In this document: piece by piece, positions 5,159-8,904 of the stretch | How positions within the stretch are numbered: the first letter of the stretch is position 1 | Layout: every line of letters begins with the position of its first letter | NCBI GenBank assembly: GCA_021801945.1 | Contig: JAKABE010000112.1 | Coordinates: 1-8,904 of the forward strand | DNA length: 8,904 nucleotides | Source of the DNA: Acidobacteriota bacterium | Lineage (GTDB): Bacteria > Acidobacteriota > Terriglobia > Terriglobales > Acidobacteriaceae | Direction: 5' to 3' | Notes under the pieces: generated by a model | Told to the model about the DNA's origin: nothing | The model's input: the letters and a program-made list of their open reading frames with translations, nothing else | Databases searched by the model: none | Program-made: the position numbers and the translations under genes

Positions 5159-8138
5159 CCGCGATCCCGCCGCAGGTTTCGCATCCGCCTTCATGCGCGA
5201 GAATCTCGGCGAAGTGGAGCGCGGAACGGTGGCCGAGTTGGGCGATTTGTTCTCGGCAACTGAAGCCGTCGGCGGCGATGATCGTCGTGGGTCCGGCGGA
5301 TTCCAGAGCCGGGAGCAGTCCGTCGTTGGCAATCGCTTGGGAGACCTCGAATTTGTCGGCTTCGAAGCCAAAAGGTCCGGCCATGCCGCAGCAGCCGGCC
5401 TGGATGGGCTCGACGGTGGCCCCGGCTTGACGCAGCAGCGCGATTTCCTTGGCCGGGCCCCCGAAGACCGCTTTGTGGTGGCAGTGCCCGTGGACGAGAA
5501 TCTGTGCGCCCTTCAGCCGGCCGGCGGCGCAATCCGGCGCCTTGGCGGCTAGCCAGTCGGCGAGAAGCCAGACCTGGCGGCTGAGCTTCTGGGCGCGGGT
5601 ATCGTTGGGGAAGAGTTCGAGCAACTCTTCTTTGAAGACGCTGGCGCAGCTTGGCTCCAGGAAGATGAAGGGCAATCCGGCTTCGATCTCATTGGCCATG
5701 CGGTCAAGAACGCGGGCCAGATAGGCGCGGGCGGCCGCGAGGAATCCAAAGTCGTAGAGCGGGCGGCCGCAGCAGATGTGACCCTGCGGCGTCTGAACGC
5801 GGAACCCCGCTTGCGTGAGCAAGGACTCGGCCGCGGTCAGCGATTGCGGATAGTAGTAATTGTTCCAGGTGTCTGGCCAAAGGACGACCAGCTCCGACGC
5901 GGGAACCTGGCCGGCTTTTGCCCGAGACGGCGATGCGCTGCGGGCTCTTTGGTAGCTCTTCGGCGCCAGGTGCGGGAGTTGCCGCTCGGGCGCCACGCCG
6001 GCGATGCGCTTGACCAGTGAACCAGTCAGCGGGCCGGTCAGGAGAGCGTTGGTGAGCGTGGGAGCGAGAGAGCCGAAACGCGCCAGCCGATCGGCGAAGG
6101 CGAAGATATAGTGCCGCAGCGGATGGCGGCGGCCCTTGAAATACTGGGCAAGAAACTCGGCCTTGTAGGCCGCCATATCGACCTGGACGGGGCACTCGGT
6201 CTTGCAGGCTTTGCAGCTCAGGCAAAGGTCGAGCGCCTCGTACACTTCCCGGCTCTGAAAGCCCTCGCGGCGCAGCGATCCGGCGAGCATCTCCCAAAGC
6301 AGGTGCGCGCGGCCGCGCGTGGAATGGCGCTCCTCCCCGGTGGCGCGGTAACTGGGACACATCACGCCGCCAACAGTCTTCCGGCAGGCACCGACGCCTA
6401 CGCAGCGTTCGGTCGCCAGTTCCAGCGAGCCTTCGTCTTTCGTAAAGGCGAAGTTGCTCTTCCACGCGGGCAAAGCCGGGCCCGAGGCCAGCTCGCCTTG
6501 GGGATCGAAGCGAACATTTTCCACCGGATCGTAGATGCGCACGGCGTCGGAGACCTTGCCCGGATTCATGCGGTTGTCCGGATCCCAGAGGGCTTTGAAC
6601 TCGCGGAATGCCTGCACCAGCTCGGGACCGAACATCTTGGGGTACAGGATGGCGCGGGCTTGGCCGTCGCCGTGTTCGCCGGAGAGCGATCCGCCAAAGC
6701 TCAACACCAGATCGGCCGCGCGCTCGATAAACTCGCGGAATTTGCGGATGCCCTCGGTGGAGTGGAAGTCGAAGTTGGGGCGCAGGTGGGCGCAGCCCTG
6801 GCCATAATGGCCGTAGATCACCGTGCGGTAGCCGTATTCTGCCATCAGTGCGGTTATGCCCCGCAGATACGCCCCCAGTTGCTCGGGGGCAACGGCGGCG
6901 TCCTCCCAGCCCTCGCAGCCGTCGGGCTCGCCGGGAACAAAGACTGTCGAGCCGAGGCCGGAATCCCGAACGTGCCAGATGCGTGCGGCATCTGAGGGAG
7001 AATAGATGCGGGCAGTAGGCGAGCCGGGCAGCGAAGAGGCGATGCGCACCAGTGCTTCGGCCTTGGCTTGGGCCTCAGCCATCTCCCAAGCCCCCATCTC
7101 GACCAGCAGAAAGCCTCCCCCTGGGGGAAGCAGAGCGACGTCGTCCAGGGCGAGACCCTTCTTGCGCATGAAGTGGACCATGGTCCCGTCAAAGCCCTCC
7201 AAGCCGATGGGGCCGAGTTCCAGGATGGGCATCACGGCGTCGGCGGCCACAAAGGCGTCGGCAAACGCAAGAACGGTGAGCACCCGTGCGGGAGGGCTGG
7301 AGGTTAGGTTTAGCGTGGCGGAGACGACATTGACGCAGGTGCCCTCCGAGCCCACCAGCGCGCGGGCGACGTTGAAGTTGCTCTCGGGGAGCAATTCGTC
7401 GAGGTTATAGCCGGAGACGCGGCGAGGGATGCGCGGGTACTTTTCGCGGATAAGTGGAGCGTAGCGGTCGCGCAGGCTGACCAGCCCCGCGTAGATTTGG
7501 CCTACGCGGCCGCCAGCGCGGATGAGGGATTCGAGCGTTTCCGGCGGCGTGGGACCAACCGTCAACCGGGTCCCGTCGTAGAGCACTACGTCGAGGGTCT
7601 CGACGTTATCCACCACCTTGCCCCCCAGCAGGCCGTGGACGCCACAACTGTTGTTGCCGATCATTCCGCCCAGGGTGCAGCGGGAGTGCGTGGCCGGGTC
7701 GGGCGCGTAGGTCAGGTGATGCACCTCGGCGGCCTCACGAAGGCGGTCGAGTACGATCCCGGGCTGAACGCGGGCGAGCTTCGCCGCGGGATCGATGGAT
7801 GCCAAAGCGTTCATGTGACGCGAGTAGTCGAAGACCACGGCCACATTGACCGTTTGGCCGGCCAGGCCCGTGCCCCCACCCCGCGGCAGAACCGCCGCGC
7901 CCGTGGCCCGGCAGGCGGCCAGAGCCGCTTCTACGTCCGCGGCGTCGCGGGGGCAAACTACGCCAATGGGAAGCTGGCGGTAGCTGGATGCATCGAAGGC
8001 GTAGAGCGCGCGCGAACCAGGATCGAAACCCACTTCGCCGCGTACTGTCTTCTTGAGCTGCGATTCCAGCTCGCGATGAGCGGAGAAACGCTCGTGGTCA
8101 AGCGGAGCGGAAAGAATAGGAAACGATGTGGTGGTCAC
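5127..8138 (-). CDS. FAD-binding and Fe-S dehydrogenase, YdiJ / GlcD-GlcF fusion type
   Basis: This 1003-residue protein joins a GlcD-like flavin half to a GlcF-like iron-sulfur half, the architecture of E. coli YdiJ (about 1018 residues), a D-2-hydroxyglutarate dehydrogenase. The FAD-binding domain lies at about 50-270, with PRGGGTGLAGQ (85-95) and GGMIGNNSCGVHG (157-169). The FAD-oxidase C-terminal domain (about 280-530) holds YGHYGQGCAHLRP (442-454) and LSGEHGDGQAR (485-495). Cluster one uses Cys579, Cys585 and Cys594-Pro; cluster two is a full set at Cys639, 642, 645 and 649-Pro. Two CCG modules follow: Cys789-790 with EPSC at 828-831, and HCHHKA (885-890) with Cys916-917. It would oxidise a D-2-hydroxyacid in the cytoplasm; substrate and electron acceptor cannot be read from sequence. 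The start is GTG without a clear ribosome site. It follows the lipoprotein gene by 39 bases. The 3' end overlaps the ATP-grasp pseudogene by 32 bases. Confidence 0.92.
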   Translation of the reverse strand: MTTTSFPILSAPLDHERFSAHRELESQLKKTVRGEVGFDPGSRALYAFDASSYRQLPIGVVCPRDAADVEAALAACRATGAAVLPRGGGTGLAGQTVNVAVVFDYSRHMNALASIDPAAKLARVQPGIVLDRLREAAEVHHLTYAPDPATHSRCTLGGMIGNNSCGVHGLLGGKVVDNVETLDVVLYDGTRLTVGPTPPETLESLIRAGGRVGQIYAGLVSLRDRYAPLIREKYPRIPRRVSGYNLDELLPESNFNVARALVGSEGTCVNVVSATLNLTSSPPARVLTVLAFADAFVAADAVMPILELGPIGLEGFDGTMVHFMRKKGLALDDVALLPPGGGFLLVEMGAWEMAEAQAKAEALVRIASSLPGSPTARIYSPSDAARIWHVRDSGLGSTVFVPGEPDGCEGWEDAAVAPEQLGAYLRGITALMAEYGYRTVIYGHYGQGCAHLRPNFDFHSTEGIRKFREFIERAADLVLSFGGSLSGEHGDGQARAILYPKMFGPELVQAFREFKALWDPDNRMNPGKVSDAVRIYDPVENVRFDPQGELASGPALPAWKSNFAFTKDEGSLELATERCVGVGACRKTVGGVMCPSYRATGEERHSTRGRAHLLWEMLAGSLRREGFQSREVYEALDLCLSCKACKTECPVQVDMAAYKAEFLAQYFKGRRHPLRHYIFAFADRLARFGSLAPTLTNALLTGPLTGSLVKRIAGVAPERQLPHLAPKSYQRARSASPSRAKAGQVPASELVVLWPDTWNNYYYPQSLTAAESLLTQAGFRVQTPQGHICCGRPLYDFGFLAAARAYLARVLDRMANEIEAGLPFIFLEPSCASVFKEELLELFPNDTRAQKLSRQVWLLADWLAAKAPDCAAGRLKGAQILVHGHCHHKAVFGGPAKEIALLRQAGATVEPIQAGCCGMAGPFGFEADKFEVSQAIANDGLLPALESAGPTTIIAADGFSCREQIAQLGHRSALHFAEILAHEGGCETCGGIAATDRNKRQRP

Positions 8139-8177
8139 GGAAGAATGGTAGCGCGCCAGGGGTGATCGCGTCGCGTG

Positions 8178-8750
8178 TTAGTGTCCCGGCCACTCTTCCA
8201 CGGTAATGCCGAGGTCGTTGAGCTCGCGGATAACGGTTTCGATGTTGCGGCGCACGGCAATGCGGTCCTGCGGGCGCGCGGCCGGGGACTCGGCCACCGC
8301 GATCACGCGGCCGTAGGGCCAGGCGATGATGGGAATCGCGGCCACAGCCCGGTCCAGGTCAGAGGGGCGCAGTTGTATCTCCTGGCGGCGAGCGGCCTGA
8401 GGGCGAAGGAAGGTTCCCTCGTCCATTGCGTTTTGGCTGACGTCGGCGAAGGTAATGCGCAGAGTGAGCGTATGGGGCCCGACGGCGATCAAAGGATTGG
8501 CCCAGGCCACGGGATCGGTGACGTCCACGTACATGCTCTTGGTGGGCAGGGGAATCTGCTCCAGCGCGGCACGCTCCTGGCCTTGTTCGGCAGCCGCGGC
8601 CCGGGCCTGACGCTCAGCGTCTTTCGCTTTCTGCGCAACGCCTTCGACGGCCTTCTCTTCCTTGTGGCAGGCAGTGAGAGCCATGGGCAAAAGCAATGCC
8701 AGCACCAAAAATCCCTTGGGCAACGGGGGGACGGTCACAAGGAAAAGCAT
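8178..8750 (-). CDS. Small predicted lipoprotein of unknown function
   Basis: This 190-residue protein has a type II signal peptide: hydrophobic residues 14-26 and the lipobox Leu-Thr-Ala-Cys28, with a HKEEK start to the mature chain, so it is probably a membrane-attached lipoprotein. Residues 30-64 are Ala/Glu/Lys/Arg-rich and helical, likely a linker or coiled coil. A compact domain follows at about 70-190, with TDPVAWANPLIAVGPHTLTL (78-97, Pro/Val/Leu strands) and a C-terminal helix RRNIETVIRELNDLGI (167-182). I do not recognise the family. The ATG at 8750 has no strong ribosome site; a GTG at 8738 would shorten the signal by four residues and is also possible. It lies 102 bases after nusB and 39 bases before the dehydrogenase on the same strand, so it may share a transcript with the latter. 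Confidence 0.75.
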   Translation of the reverse strand: MLFLVTVPPLPKGFLVLALLLPMALTACHKEEKAVEGVAQKAKDAERQARAAAAEQGQERAALEQIPLPTKSMYVDVTDPVAWANPLIAVGPHTLTLRITFADVSQNAMDEGTFLRPQAARRQEIQLRPSDLDRAVAAIPIIAWPYGRVIAVAESPAARPQDRIAVRRNIETVIRELNDLGITVEEWPGH

Positions 8751-8852
8751 AGCAGGAACTACGCTGGAACTCCGGGCCTATCCTCCGTCGGCGGACGCTG
8801 GCACGGGAGCAGCGCCTGGATATGACGGTGGCGCAGGTGCGACCAGCACGCT

Positions 8853-8904
8853 CTAGCTTGGGAGCAGGGCGTGGGCGATCGAGTCCAGCACGCCATTGAG
8901 GAAG
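8853..8904 (-). CDS. nusB: Transcription antitermination factor NusB, C-terminal end only
   Basis: Only the last 16 codons and the TAG stop are in the window, on the minus strand. The visible end reads FLNGVLDSIAHALLPS, which matches the conserved NusB C-terminal pattern F-[VI]-N-G-V-L-D-x-[IA]-A. NusB binds boxA RNA together with S10 (NusE) to support rRNA antitermination. The assignment rests on this short motif, so it is likely rather than certain. The next gene on the same strand is the small lipoprotein, 102 bases further on. Confidence 0.7.
   Translation of the reverse strand, partial: FLNGVLDSIAHALLPS

Noticed and set aside
6111..6995. Long open frame (294 codons) on the plus strand inside the dehydrogenase gene
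   Set aside because: It is antisense to well-conserved FAD and Fe-S coding sequence, its translation has no recognisable motif, and long antisense frames are expected in GC-rich genes.
7497..8165. Open frame of 222 codons on the plus strand
   Set aside because: It is antisense to the FAD-binding domain, whose PRGGGTGLAGQ motif fixes the real frame.
8175..8825. Open frame of 216 codons on the plus strand at the right end
   Set aside because: It is antisense to the lipoprotein gene, which has a textbook signal peptide and lipobox on the minus strand.

Overview
The window (8904 bases, GC-rich) looks like ordinary chromosome of a GC-rich Gram-negative bacterium. The mix of a ribosomal rpsF-rpsR-rplI run without ssb, alanine-rich ribosomal tails, a YVTN beta-propeller, YtxG/YtxH-like envelope proteins and a YdiJ-type FAD/Fe-S dehydrogenase would fit Acidobacteriota. 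That placement is inference from gene content, not from a phylogenetic marker search.

Layout. (1) Bases 1-1406, plus strand: the 3' part of rpsF (S6), then complete rpsR (S18) and rplI (L9), a ribosomal protein operon that enters from the left edge. A GC-rich hairpin follows at 1421-1463. (2) Bases 1471-3681, minus strand: read in transcription order, a YtxH-like glycine-zipper membrane protein, a DUF948/YtxG-like single-span coiled-coil protein, and a secreted YVTN-type seven-bladed beta-propeller protein. A candidate terminator hairpin separates the first gene from the other two, which are only 27 bases apart. (3) Bases 3682-3953: a divergent intergenic stretch with a perfect 17-base tandem duplication. 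(4) Bases 3954-5158, plus strand: a gene for an ATP-grasp ligase-like protein of about 401 residues, broken by a one-base frameshift at a T run and by an in-frame amber codon. (5) Bases 5127-8904, minus strand: the last codons of nusB at the right edge, a small lipoprotein, and a 1003-residue FAD-binding plus iron-sulfur dehydrogenase whose 3' end overlaps the 3' end of the ATP-grasp pseudogene by 32 bases.

The ribosomal genes serve translation. The YtxH/YtxG pair probably acts at the inner membrane or in envelope stress. The dehydrogenase would oxidise a D-2-hydroxyacid and pass electrons through its iron-sulfur clusters. I see no mobile element, CRISPR array, tRNA or rRNA, and no convincing undescribed system. 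The best leads are the doubly broken ATP-grasp gene, the YtxH/YtxG/beta-propeller cluster, and the small lipoprotein between nusB and the dehydrogenase.
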